From Costus lasius (Eukaryota > Streptophyta > Magnoliopsida > Zingiberales > Costaceae): DNA of 64,000 bases. The notes below the pieces were generated by a model, which searched no databases, was not told the DNA's origin, and saw only the letters and a list, made by a program, of their open reading frames with translations. The number at the start of each line of letters is the position of its first letter. Within the stretch, counting starts at the first letter, position 1. A program made the translations under genes and the position numbers. The DNA lies in the NCBI GenBank assembly GCA_027563935.2, contig CM050454.1, positions 25,355,501 to 25,419,500 on the forward strand, given 5' to 3'. Positions 1 to 10,226 of the stretch are shown here, in pieces.

Positions 1-18
1 CCAGATTTCATACTTGGT

Positions 19-372
19 CTCCACGTCCCGCTCAGGCGAGATAAGATGCACAGAGAGTACAAGCACTAATCTCTGGTAGGCAATCCCTGCCAATCGCCAA
101 CCCGTACGATTCCCCTTCATCTGGGCAATCCAGCAGACTGTGCCAACTGAGTTGGTACAACACAGTCTCTGATCCCACAGATGGCTGCCTCCATATGGCT
201 ACCATATGCTCAATATGTAGCCTATATGGTCAAGCTGACCCGACCTACTCCCTGGACCACCACGTGCTATGCTGAGCAACGAGAAGCGATAAATCCCTTC
301 TCTATAGCACGCAGGTGTAATCGCACACCGTCTGAAGATAGATGGGCGTGCCCACTGAGTGGGTACAACACG
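19..372 (-). other. Leader stem-loops hp3, hp2 and hp1 of A0
   Basis: Three stem-loops read on the minus strand. Hp3 (19-55) has an outer helix CTCTGT/GTGGAG and inner helix TCTCGC/GCGGGA with loop CTGA. Hp2 (136-167) has a perfect 7-bp outer helix GACTGTG/CACAGTC, a 5' bulge TTGTA, inner helix CCAAC/GTTGG and loop TCA. Hp1 (347-372) has outer CGTG/CACG, the same TTGTA bulge, inner CCCAC/GTGGG and loop TCA. Pairings are seen directly. A packaging or dimerisation role is inferred. Confidence 0.6.
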
Positions 373-736
373 GCCCCAACGATAGTCAGAACAGTGAGGT
401 TTCACGTCAGAAGGCTTACGAGCTTGATATTTAGCGTTGGATTTTAACGGTCTTTTTATCTTCTCAACTATCATGCAAATCCTATGGTGATAGCAGAAGA
501 TTAAATCATGCAATTCTTAACAATAAATGAAAGCATGATGATCTTATGTGGTAAAAGCCCATTAAGCCTAGGTAAGACCTTAATTTAACTTAAGTCTTCA
601 CTTGAGCTCTTCATGGGTCTTTTGCATCTCATCTGGCCCAACCCAGGGCCCAAGCGCCCACTGCAGCTCAGGTGCGCCCACCAGGTAATTGCGCCTGTCC
701 CAGAGTCGAACCCTGGACCTCCCACCTGGTCAAGCC

Positions 737-2829
737 TGTTGGGAAACCCCGGGGACATTTTACAATTTTTCAGAGCCTTGGACATACATTTTACGCAGCG
801 GAAGAATGTCCCCGAAACAAGCTAGTCCCAAAAACCCAGTGAAGATCTCTTGCAAGGGGGTCGACACGATGTGATAGTAAGTACCTTTAAGCAATTGGAA
901 GCCGATGTCGATGAAGGCGCCCAAGTGTTCGCCCTCTGCAGTCTCGCACACACGGATTCCTCAAGTTTTCTTCTTCCTCGCCCGGTGCTAGCCTCGGGAA
1001 GAAGATCCATGCCTTAGGAGAGTCCTCCAAGCAACTTGCGCCACCACCAAGATGTGATGCGCCAAGGAGATGGAAGGAGAAGACAACGCCGCAAGCCTTC
1101 TTGTTCCTTTGCGCCAAGGAAAGGAAGAGAAGAAGCATGCTTGCGCCCTTGATGGAAGAAGAAGAGCTCTAAGCTCTCCAAGCCGTCGCCCTCTAATGCT
1201 TCACGCCTCCAAGGAATTAGCATCATGAAGAGAGGGGGCGGCAAGGGCTTATTTATAGGAGCAAGAGGCGGTTAGGGGAGAATGGCAAGTGTTGACAATT
1301 AGGGCATGATTCTAGGAGATTATCCAATCAAATATATTGATTAAATCTCCACTCCCATATGCGCCTAAGACTTGCCAAAGCAAGCATCAGTCATATGCGC
1401 CCATATCATGCCATATGAGGCATTAATCCCATCCATGCGCCTAGACCTAGTCAGGGCAATATGATGGATTGCCTAATGTGGCTTGGGCGCAAGTCCTAAT
1501 CCAATTAGGACTCTAATTATGTTAATAATCAGCCCACTATTGTCAAACACAATCCAATCAATTATCTTGTGTGATTTAATCAAATCCAATTTGATTTAAT
1601 CACCTAGGAGATACCAAACAAGGCATAGGCGCAAATTCTAGTCCAACTAGAATCCCATATGCGCCTATCCCATTAATTCATCCCCATTATACCCTTCAAG
1701 CCTCTTAGCCCTTCAATACAACTTATTAGCAAGCCCAACTAAGCAATGGGCCAAGCCCAAAGTCCATTATGCATGTTAACCAAGCTATTGGATCCAATCC
1801 AATTTAACCCATGGTTAAATGAGGCTAACCATGGTTAATTTTGATCGATATGCCAAAAACGGAAGTTGGCCCCAATAAGTTTCTTCCATCTCATCAGGCC
1901 CATTGGCGCTGATGAAATCTCCCAAATAGATCAGAGTTATCCAATAACTCGATCTAAAGGCTACCCGATCAATATGAAAACTCGAGTATCAAGGTGTGCG
2001 ACCCTGTAGGTTCCTCTAACGCTGGCAGTGCTGACCAAAGGTCATCACAAGCAGTGAGTGGCACCTAGCAGTGCATCGCTGCTACCCAGGTTATTGGAAT
2101 GGATATCGACATCGACATCCCCATCATCGCAACTAGGTACAGATGCATTACAGTCTCTTTGCCGAACTGATATCCGATTGGACAAGTGTGTCACCACTTG
2201 TTTTCATCCAATCACATGGCTATGACTAGAACAGGTTCTTACCTGGGTATGGCCATACACTCTCAGTCATAGAACCATAAGGGAGCTCCATGGATATCAT
2301 ACTTCCCAAAGGAAGGGGCAAATCCTATGTCTGTCCATTGACCTTCTCATATGGGTCGTGACATGCTCAATGACAACCGTTATGACCTCCCAACTACGGC
2401 AAGGTGTTAGGTTGCATCAAAGCAAGTCCCTAACCATATAGAATGGTCAATGACCTCAAGTCAAGGGATCAATGCATCTCCTGTCACTTGTGAGGATAAC
2501 TCATGACACCAAGTCATAGCCTCACAGCGGGTCTATCCAGTATATCCTCCAATGATATACCCATGTGTCTGTGTTAGCACCACGTGCCTAACCAGCCCAC
2601 ATACCAGTCTCACAAGTACCATAGCTGTCCCATATCCACTAAGGTACATCGACTGGGGATTATAATTCGAGCACAGATCCAATCTGTCTCCAGGGACATT
2701 ATCATGTAAGTACACAATCGCAGGTGTAGACAAACAATGATAACGACAATGCCAGAAAGATATATGAATATCAGAGTTAAGTAGTACAAAGATGGACCAA
2801 AACTAGGTCCTAGGGCATATACACCAACA
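737..2829 (-). mobile_element. Solo LTR of Copia-B (2,093 bp)
   Basis: The segment begins TGTTGGGAAACC and ends ATACACCAACA, so it is bounded by TG...CA and the terminal inverted repeat TGTTGG/CCAACA. In reverse complement it matches the 3' LTR of B1 (38840-40708), including its TGTTGGTGTATATGCCC start. It is flanked by a perfect 5-bp duplication AAGCC (732-736 and 2830-2834) and no internal sequence is attached. It is therefore a solo LTR left by LTR-LTR recombination after insertion into the A0 leader. Short open frames inside it are not conserved and are not annotated. Confidence 0.93.
1248..1258 (-). promoter_or_regulatory. TATA box of the solo Copia-B LTR
   Basis: Reads CTATAAATAAG on the minus strand. 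A TATA motif occurs at the equivalent place in the other Copia-B LTRs: CTATATATG at 40173-40181, CTATAAAAG at 56565-56573, CTATTTATAG at 60067-60076 and CTATAAAA at 41590-41597. This positional conservation supports an LTR core promoter. Activity is not shown. Confidence 0.6.
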
Positions 2830-3731
2830 AAGCCACTGCTGCAAGCGCCTCTGCCAAGTGTGCTCTGTGCTCTCGTCTGATTAAAATACAATTTAATCTA
2901 TCTAGACAAGATTGACACGCAGGTCAATTACACTTTATAAATTAAATAAAATGTGATGCGCAGATCACAATAAATAATTTACATTTATTAACTAGGCACA
3001 CAGGCCCCAGCACAGCACACATTAAAACGGGCAGCCCACATAAGATTAAATAAACAATCATCATGGTATACAATCAACATGTGATCCAACAATAAGAAAA
3101 TAAAATTTTTGAAAACCCATTGGCATCAATTTTATTTTCCTTATGTGCCCTACTACCTTACAACGGTCCATTAATAGGGATCCACTCATCAGACCTAGTC
3201 AGATCCTCTGCCCTGGCATGCACCAAGTCCTAACTGACTTGAGTCGACCCAGTGATCAACAATGCATGCCTTGGGCTAAACGACCTGCATGAGTTCTGGC
3301 AAGCGGGCGTGACCCCGGGCCTAACTCATGCGCGTTCAATGGTTGTCTCAATCAGACATCGCTACATGCCTGTCCGCAGTCGACCTATAGCCACCTCGTG
3401 CTTGCGCACAGGTGCCATCTGGTCAACCCATCTAGGCTGTTAGATAGTCTGATCAGACTGATTGGATCTAGACTCGACTGTGACTTCAACCCTAATAACC
3501 CGTCTAAGTTTTTAAAGTAGGCGCCTCTTAGATCTAAGGTGAGTTGCGCAAGTAATATAGTTTTGAGAAAAACTAATAAGCGCCAACATACATGCGCCAA
3601 ATAGAAAACATGCTCATCAAGTTTTCGCGATGAACAACTTAACATGTAATTTTCGCATGTAGTTTAGATCTAAGCATACAAGCGCAAACATGGATCACAA
3701 AAACCTCAAGCAATCATAAAAACATGCTAAT

Positions 3732-3749
3732 AACTTGGCTCTGATACCA
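3732..3749 (-). other. Primer-binding site of A0 (tRNA-iMet type)
   Basis: Minus-strand TGGTATCAGAGCCAAG, two bases inside the LTR boundary. It pairs with the 3' end of plant initiator tRNA-Met, the usual minus-strand primer of copia elements. Confidence 0.88.
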
Positions 3750-3751
3750 AT

Positions 3752-4613
3752 TGAAAGACCCCTACCACGAGGGGGCGAAACCCTAATAGGCGCATGCAGA
3801 GGTTTTAACACAGCGGAAAAGGTTTCTAGATCGATGCATGCAGTATGATCAACTTTAAAATTTTGTATACATGAGAATCGATCCTTATCGATGCCATTTC
3901 TTGGATGGCGTCTAGGAAGTAGAGAGTCAAACGCTTCTCCTCCAAATGGTGCGCACACAAGGTGATCAATGCGCCTACTCCCTTAGTGCTCCTTGTGCTA
4001 GCAAGGTTCCAAGGTCTCCTGATCGAATGGAAGGGAAGGAGATGTTTTTTCTTCTTGGCCGAATCCTCTCCCAAGCGTCAAGGCGACACACAACGAGTGA
4101 ACCTCTAGAGAGAGGGGCGAGAGGCAAGAATAAACCTTCTCTTGGCGTGAACGTGAGGCGTGGCCTCATGGCTTCTAAAAATAGCAAACCACCAACGTTC
4201 ATGCGACCATGGGTTTACCCGAACGCATTTTGCTCTCCCCCTGAACCATGCCTCAAATGATGAGCTGGTTCAATTTCGGTTTGGTTCAAAGACCAATTAA
4301 GCCAAGCATCTGGTTCAGATCACAATAAACCCTAAAGGTTCAAGATCCAACCGTTCATCTCTTGATGCTCTTGATCTCACCGATCTAGCATCAATTCTCT
4401 CGATTGAAGCTTACCGATCTCAAGCCCTAATCAATCAAACATGACCAGACCAGATCTCACTTACAATCAGAGATTAAATCCCTTTAAACTGAACCAGAAC
4501 AATTCAGTTCACACGATCTGACTTAAGTAAGCCATATCATCAAATTGTGCGACCCTAAGGGTTTCCTTTAAATGTCGGTAACGATAACTTACGTTATCAC
4601 GATCAGTGAGGGG
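3752..4613 (-). repeat. 5' LTR of A0, truncated (862 bp)
   Basis: Starts antisense with TGAAAGACCCC next to the PBS and follows the Copia-A LTR through the GATCAGTGAGGGG block. It ends at 4613, where the A1 LTR begins (TGAAGAGTCCC). About half of the usual 1.7 kb is missing. The GGTATGA splice-donor-like site found in other Copia-A LTRs is changed here to GATAAG, consistent with an old copy. Confidence 0.85.
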
Positions 4614-6322
4614 TGAAGAGTCCCTACCAGGAAGGGGGGGGGGGGGGGAAACCCTAAGGGGGCGCATATCAAGAATCTCATAGCGGAAGCTAGGGTTTCC
4701 TTAGGATCATTTGAATAAACATATGATCAACTTGCTGAAAGATTGCAAAGATGAATGAAAGATCATACCATCGCCATCCTTTGGATGGTGCCTTGGAAGC
4801 AAAGATCGAAAGGGATCTTCTCCAAAGATGACGCACACAAGATGAGGAATGGCTTCTCCTTGTCGTCTTTGTGCTAGCAAAGCTTCAAGGGGTCCTTTGT
4901 GTGGAGGAAGATTGAGATGCGAGAGCAATTCTCTCCTTGGCCGAAATCTTCTCTTCTCTTCTCATCAACACACACCCACGAGAGTGCAAACCGGCCACAT
5001 GAGAAGAGGGGAACGTCTTTGGCATTTTGGCGTTAAGAGGAAGTGGCCTTGATGACATTCCAAAAATAGAATATCATGAAGCCATGCGCCCATGATCTTA
5101 AAACCAACCAAAAACGCTTACAAGCATTGAACCAAGCGTTCACCTATGTGAACCGGTTCAAGCCAAACCGTCCCAATTGAATTTGGTTCATAAACCAAAT
5201 CAAAACAGCCCAAGCCATGGTCTAGATCTTATTGAACCAAATGGTTCAAGATCTAACCGTTCATCTCTTGATGCTCTTGATCTCACCGATCTAGCATCAA
5301 CTCTCTCGATCGAAGCTTACCGATCTCAAGCCCTAATCAATCAAACATGATCAGACTAGATCTCACTTACAATCAGAGTTTAAACTCCTTTAAACTAAAC
5401 CCAAACAATTCAGTCCACACGATCTGACTTAAGTAAGCCATATCATCAAATTGTGCGACCCTGAGGGTTTCCTTTAAATGTCGGTAACGATAACTTACGT
5501 TATCACGATCAGTGAGGGGTATCTAGCAACACATCACTGTCTCCCGATATAAAGGAAAGAGTCTTCCAAGACTACACCCAAACCATAGCACAAGTGTGAA
5601 TCCACTTCACTAGGCATACATGTTTCCTTTGCCACTGAATGTTCTTATTGGACAAGCGTGTCAAGCCTGTAGCTCCAATATGATGAGCATGATTAGATCA
5701 GATGAACATAGTCACCTGGGTATGGCCATACACTTTCTCAATCATCTCATCCAGGGGGGCCCCTTTAGAACATCACACTCCAATCAAGGAGACGGCAATC
5801 CTATATCTATCACTAGTGTCCTAACCTGACTCATGATCATTATCCAAGATAGTCTATAACCACTATGTTTCAAATGATCTTGAACTACCTCAAAACAATG
5901 ACAATCATCATTTAGAAACACAAGTGATCTCAAGTCAGAGGACATATGCCACTTGTTGCAAACAAGGATTATTCACATTGTGACAAGCAATTGAATATCA
6001 TAGTAGGGTCTGTCCAGTACATCCAATGTACCCATGAGTCTACATCTTATTCCATGCTCGAAGCATCCTATAAGATTAGAACACATATTAGTCTCAATCA
6101 TATCAAGGCTGTCTCATGTTCACCAAGATATCTCGACTAAGGACAAAACAGCATGTCAGCCAAGCTGAACAGCTTTGAGACATTATTCAGAAGCACACTT
6201 ATTGCAGCAGACAATGTAACAAACTGAATAACAACCATTGCCTTTATAAACATAAGAGTTTATACATGATACTGAAAGAATCCCAAGGCCTCAAACATTA
6301 GCCTTAAGGGCATACCACAACA
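4614..6322 (-). repeat. 3' LTR of A1 (1,709 bp)
   Basis: Antisense LTR from TGAAGAGTCCC to CATACCACAACA. The overlapping part of the 5' LTR (12060-12624) differs at only a few bases by eye, plus a G-run of 16 here (4634-4649) against 7 there (12080-12086). The LTR 5' end reads TGTTGTGG rather than the family TGTTGGGG, a G-to-T change. Confidence 0.9.
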
Positions 6323-6335
6323 ATCTCTCACTTGC
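6323..6335 (-). other. Polypurine tract of A1
   Basis: Reads GCAAGTGAGAGAT on the minus strand, directly against the 3' LTR. The other copies read GCAAGTGGGAGAT, so A1 carries a G-to-A change inside the plus-strand primer. Confidence 0.75.
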
Positions 6336-6342
6336 ACTTAAT

Positions 6343-7857
6343 CTAATGGTTGAGAAATCTCAAACTCATATTATTACAGTGCTTCTCATGCTTCTGCTGC
6401 GCCAGAGGCTTGGTAAGCGGGTCAGCCAGATTGTCATCTGTATGAACCTTGCATATTTTGATCTCACCACGATCAATGATCTCCCGGATCAAGTGAAACC
6501 TTCTCTGTATGTGCTTGGACTTCTGGTGCGACCGTGGTTCCTTTGCCTGTGCGATTGCTCCAGTGTTATCACAGAAGATAACCAAAGGATCTGCACTCGA
6601 AGGAACAACACCAAGTTCCTGAATGAACTTACGAATCCACACTGCCTCCTTGGATGCTTCCGAGGCTGCAACATACTCGGCTTCTGTTGTGGAATCAGCA
6701 ACGATAGACTGTTTGAAACTTTTCCACACCACTGCTGCTCCATTCAAGCTAAACACATAGCCTGATTGCGATCGGAAATCATCCTGGTCAGACTGGAACG
6801 AAGCGTCAGTATATCCTTCAATACTGAGTTCTTCCTGACCACCATATATCAAGAACATATCTTTGGTCCTCCGAAGATATTTTAAAATGTTCTTGACTGC
6901 AATCCAGTGCGCCTGACCTGGATTACTTTGGAATCGTCTGGTCACGCTTAACCCGTAAGCGACGTCTGGGCGAGTACACAACATCGCATACATAATGGAT
7001 CCAATAGCCGAAGCATAAGGCGTATTGTCCATTTCATCTTTCTCAGTCTGTGTTTGCGGACACTGACTCTTTGAAAGATTCAGACCATGTCTGACTGGAA
7101 GATATCCTCTTTTAGAATTGTCTAAATGAAATCTCTCCAGGACTTTATCGATGTAGGTACTCTGGCACAGCCCGAGAAGCCTCTTAGATCTATCCCTGTA
7201 GATCTTCACACCTAATACATAGGCTGCTTCTCCTAGATCTTTCATCTGGAAACATTTTCTTAACCATGCTTTAACAGCATGCAGTTCAGGAATATCGTTT
7301 CCAATGATTAAGATATCATCGACGTAGAGGACTAGGAAAGTAATTACGCTCCCACTAAACCTCATATATACACACGGGTCATCTTCGTTCTTGATGAAAC
7401 CAAATTCGCAGATTGATTCATCAAAACGAATATTCCAGCTTCTAGATGCTTGCTTAAGTCCATAAATGGACTTCTTTAACTTGCATATTTTATGACGATC
7501 TGATGGATTAGTGAAACCTTCAGGTTGTGTCATATACACATCCTCATCCAGTTTTCCATTAAGGAAAGCGGTCTTCACATCCATCTGCCAGATCTCATAA
7601 TCATAATATGCCGCTATCGCAAGTATAATCCGAATAGACTTGAACATGGCTACAGGAGAGAAAGTTTCATCATAATCTATCCCGTAGATTTGTTTGAAAC
7701 CTTTCGCAACTAGCCTGCCTTTATAGGTAACAACGTTACCATCCATGTCAATCTTCTTCTTGAAGATCCATTTACAGCCTATAGGGATTACTCCCGGAGG
7801 CGGATCAACCAAATCCCAGACTTGGTTATCTGACATGGAGTCCATCTCGGCTCGCAT
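6343..7857 (-). pseudogene. A1 pol, RT and RNase H part
   Basis: An open stretch of 504 residues covers the reverse transcriptase and RNase H of a copia polyprotein, which copy the element RNA into cDNA in virus-like particles. Visible motifs are the RT entry WIFKKK, RLVAKGF, the catalytic LYVDDILIIGND, RNase H YTDASF and STTEAEYVAASEA, and the usual end LADPLTKPLAQQKHE with its natural stop. It starts at an internal methionine (AMRAEMDSMS); the true start is the gag ATG at 10226. Upstream the frame is lost because one G is missing near 7910 relative to A3. It is a fragment of a broken polyprotein, not a gene. Confidence 0.9.
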
Positions 7858-9479
7858 AGCTTCAAGCCATCTAGCTGACTCCGGTCCACTGACCGCATCC
7901 GCATAAGTGAGGGTTCATCATGATCAATGATGTAGACTCCGTCATAGCGCTCAGGCTGTCGACGGATCCTTCCCGATCTTCGCGGTTCCCGTGATATCTG
8001 AGCCTTAGGTTATTTAGTAACCTGTTCTACTGGCTCAGGCTCATCCAATTGCGCTTGACTACTTTGTCCTTCCTCTGGACTCTCATCCAGTTTTATTTCT
8101 CTCCCACTGGCTTCTTGCAGAAGAAACTCCTTCTCAAGAAAAATAGCCGTCCGAGCAACAAATATTTTGTTCTCTTTGGGATCGTAGAAATAATAACCCT
8201 TAGTTTCCTTAGGGTAACCGACAAAGATGCATTTCTTAGATCTGCTCTCTAGTTTCCCAGAGGCGAGCTTTTTGACATAAGCCTCGCAACCCCAGATCTT
8301 AATAAATGTCAAGCTAGGCTGTTTCCCATACCATAACTCATATGAAGTCTTTGAAACTGCCTTGGATGGCACTCGGTTTAGTACTTTTGCAGCTGTTTCC
8401 AGTGCAAATCCCCAAAAGGAGTAAGGTAGAGTAGCCTGACTCATCATAGAACGAACCATATCAAGTAAGGTTCTGTTCCTCCTCCCGGACACACCATTCC
8501 ATTGCGGTGTTCCTGGCGGAGTGAGCTGTGAGATAATCCCACACTCCTTCAGATAGTCAGTAAATTCTCGATTTAGGTATTCTCCACCTCGATCAGAACG
8601 AAGTGCCTTGATATTTCGGCCTAGCTGATTTTGTACTTCATTCTTGAACTCTTTGAACTTGTCAAAAGATTCACTTTTATGTCTCATTAGATAGACATAC
8701 CCATATCTACTGAAATCATCAGTAAAGGTAATGAAGTATGAATAGCCACCTCTGGCATATTTACTAAATGGCCCACACACATCACTGTGTATAAGGTCAA
8801 GTAAACCTGAAGCCCTTTGACCTTTGTTAGGAAAAGGAGACTTCGTCATTTTGCCCAATAAACAAGCTTTGCATGTATCTATCTCCTCATAGGAGAATGA
8901 TCCCAGCAGTCCATGGTCATGCAACCGCTTAATGCACTTTTTGTTAATATGGCCTAAACGACTATGCCATAGCAAGGTGCTGTCATCAGCATACTTGGCT
9001 TTCTTATTATCAATATTTTGTATAGAACATTCCATGTCCAACATGAATAACCCATTGTTAATTGACCCAGTAGCATAAACAATATTTTAGTAATGCTTGG
9101 TACAACCTCTTTCTTATTATCAATAACACTTTGAAATCTTGCACTCAAAGGAAAATCCCTTCCTGACAAGAGCAGGAATGGAGATAATATTTTAGTAATG
9201 CTTGGTACAAAGTAACAATTGTTTAGTTCTAATACAAGTCCAGATGGTAATGAGATGTAATATTCTCCTACAGCAACAGCAGCAACCCGTGCCCCGTTTC
9301 CAACTCGTAGGTCCACCTCATGCTGTCCCACCTGTCTTCTTCTCTTGAAATAGAAGCGATGCAGTGTCCAACACCCATGAAATAGAAGAAGAGGATATCA
9401 TGACTTCAGTCACGAAAATACCTGAGCCAGAAGTGATGCTTCCCTTCTTGTCTCCTTGGAGCGCTTTACAGTCCTTTTT
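7858..9479 (-). pseudogene. A1 pol, protease and integrase part, rearranged
   Basis: Integrase is open from 9044 to 8010, with the zinc-binding HSRLGH and CKACLLGK, the core SDVCGPF and SDRGGEYL, and the block after WNGVS. The third catalytic acidic residue is lost: A3 and A4 read VSERRNR, A1 reads VSGRRNR. A TAA follows VTK at 8010. Upstream the protease region is scrambled. The segment around 9081-9118 carries a second copy of AATATTTTAGTAATGCTTGG, also found near 9186, and the LDTACG active-site region is cut by a deletion near 9347. Integrase and protease are both expected to be inactive. Confidence 0.87.
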
Positions 9480-10226
9480 CTAGTGACCCAGCTGGCCACA
9501 GTGGAAACATCTGTATTCCTTCGACCGCTTAACCTTCTGTTTCAGAGCCTTGTTGTAGTTCTTGACAAGGGCTTTGCCCTTCTTCCCCTTCTTCTTGTTC
9601 CTAGAAGGAAACATCAAGACAGAGGTTGAAGGCTTTCCCTTTAGAGTCTCCTCTGTAGTCAAGAGCATATTCAGCAACTCTGCCGGTGTACAGTCGATCT
9701 TGTTCATATTAAAATTAATAATGAACGGATCGAAAGAGGCCGGGAGGGACTGCAGAATAATGTCTACAGCAAGCTCCTGATTGATGGTATGCCCCAGTTT
9801 CTCTAGAGCCTCTTTGTGCCCAATCATCTTGAGCACATGAGCTCCCACTGGACTCCCTTCAGCCAGTTTGCTCTGAAAGAAAAGCTTGGTCAAATTATAG
9901 CATTTAGTCCTCGCCTGTGCAGCATACAGCATCTTGAGGTTTGCTATAATTTCTATAGCAGACATATCCTCATGCTGACACTGCAGCTGTGGCGTCATAG
10001 ACGCTAGCATCAGGCAAGCGACATCAATGCCATCATTGACATGCTTTTCATAGGCATCCCGAACCGGCCTTGCGGCGTTCGGAGCGGGTTGAGGCGGTAT
10101 AGCCGTCTCGAGGACATACAGTTTCCTCTCAGCCTTAAGAACGATCTTAAGGTGTCCGTACCAGTCTGAGAAGTTTGGCCCAGCAAACTTCTCCCTTTCC
10201 AGTAGGGATCGCACATTGAAGCTCAT
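9480..10226 (-). pseudogene. A1 gag, truncated in the zinc knuckle
   Basis: Gag forms the particle that packages element RNA. The frame starts MSFNVRSLLEREKFAGPNF at 10226, the start used in A3 and A4. It runs through the Angela-like capsid region (FSDWYGHLKIVLKAERKLYVLE, the GSPVGAHVLKMIGH block) and a basic KKKGKKGKA stretch, then reaches CFHCGQLGH. The next codon, tryptophan in the other copies, is TAG at 9480-9482 (codon 249), so CX2CX4HX4C loses its last cysteine. The basic linker and capsid are otherwise well preserved. Confidence 0.9.

Larger units (their letters stand above)
1..4613 (-). mobile_element. Copia-A copy A0: leader and truncated 5' LTR
   Basis: This is the 5' end of a minus-strand Ty1/copia element whose coding part lies beyond the left edge. 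Bases 1-736 and 2830-3731 match, in the same order, the leaders of A1 (10391-12043) and A3. A primer-binding site follows at 3732-3749 and the LTR starts at 3752. The leader is interrupted by a solo Copia-B LTR at 737-2829, flanked by AAGCC on both sides. The 5' LTR stops at 4613, where A1 begins. The missing second half of this LTR is nowhere in the window. Confidence 0.9.

Noticed and set aside
181..447. Short open frame in the A0 leader
   Set aside because: It lies across the leader hairpins, is on the opposite strand to the element, and is broken or absent in other copies.
6346..6765. Frames antisense to the RNase H coding region in A1, A3 and A4
   Set aside because: They are shadows of the conserved pol frame. 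Similarity among copies follows from the coding strand.
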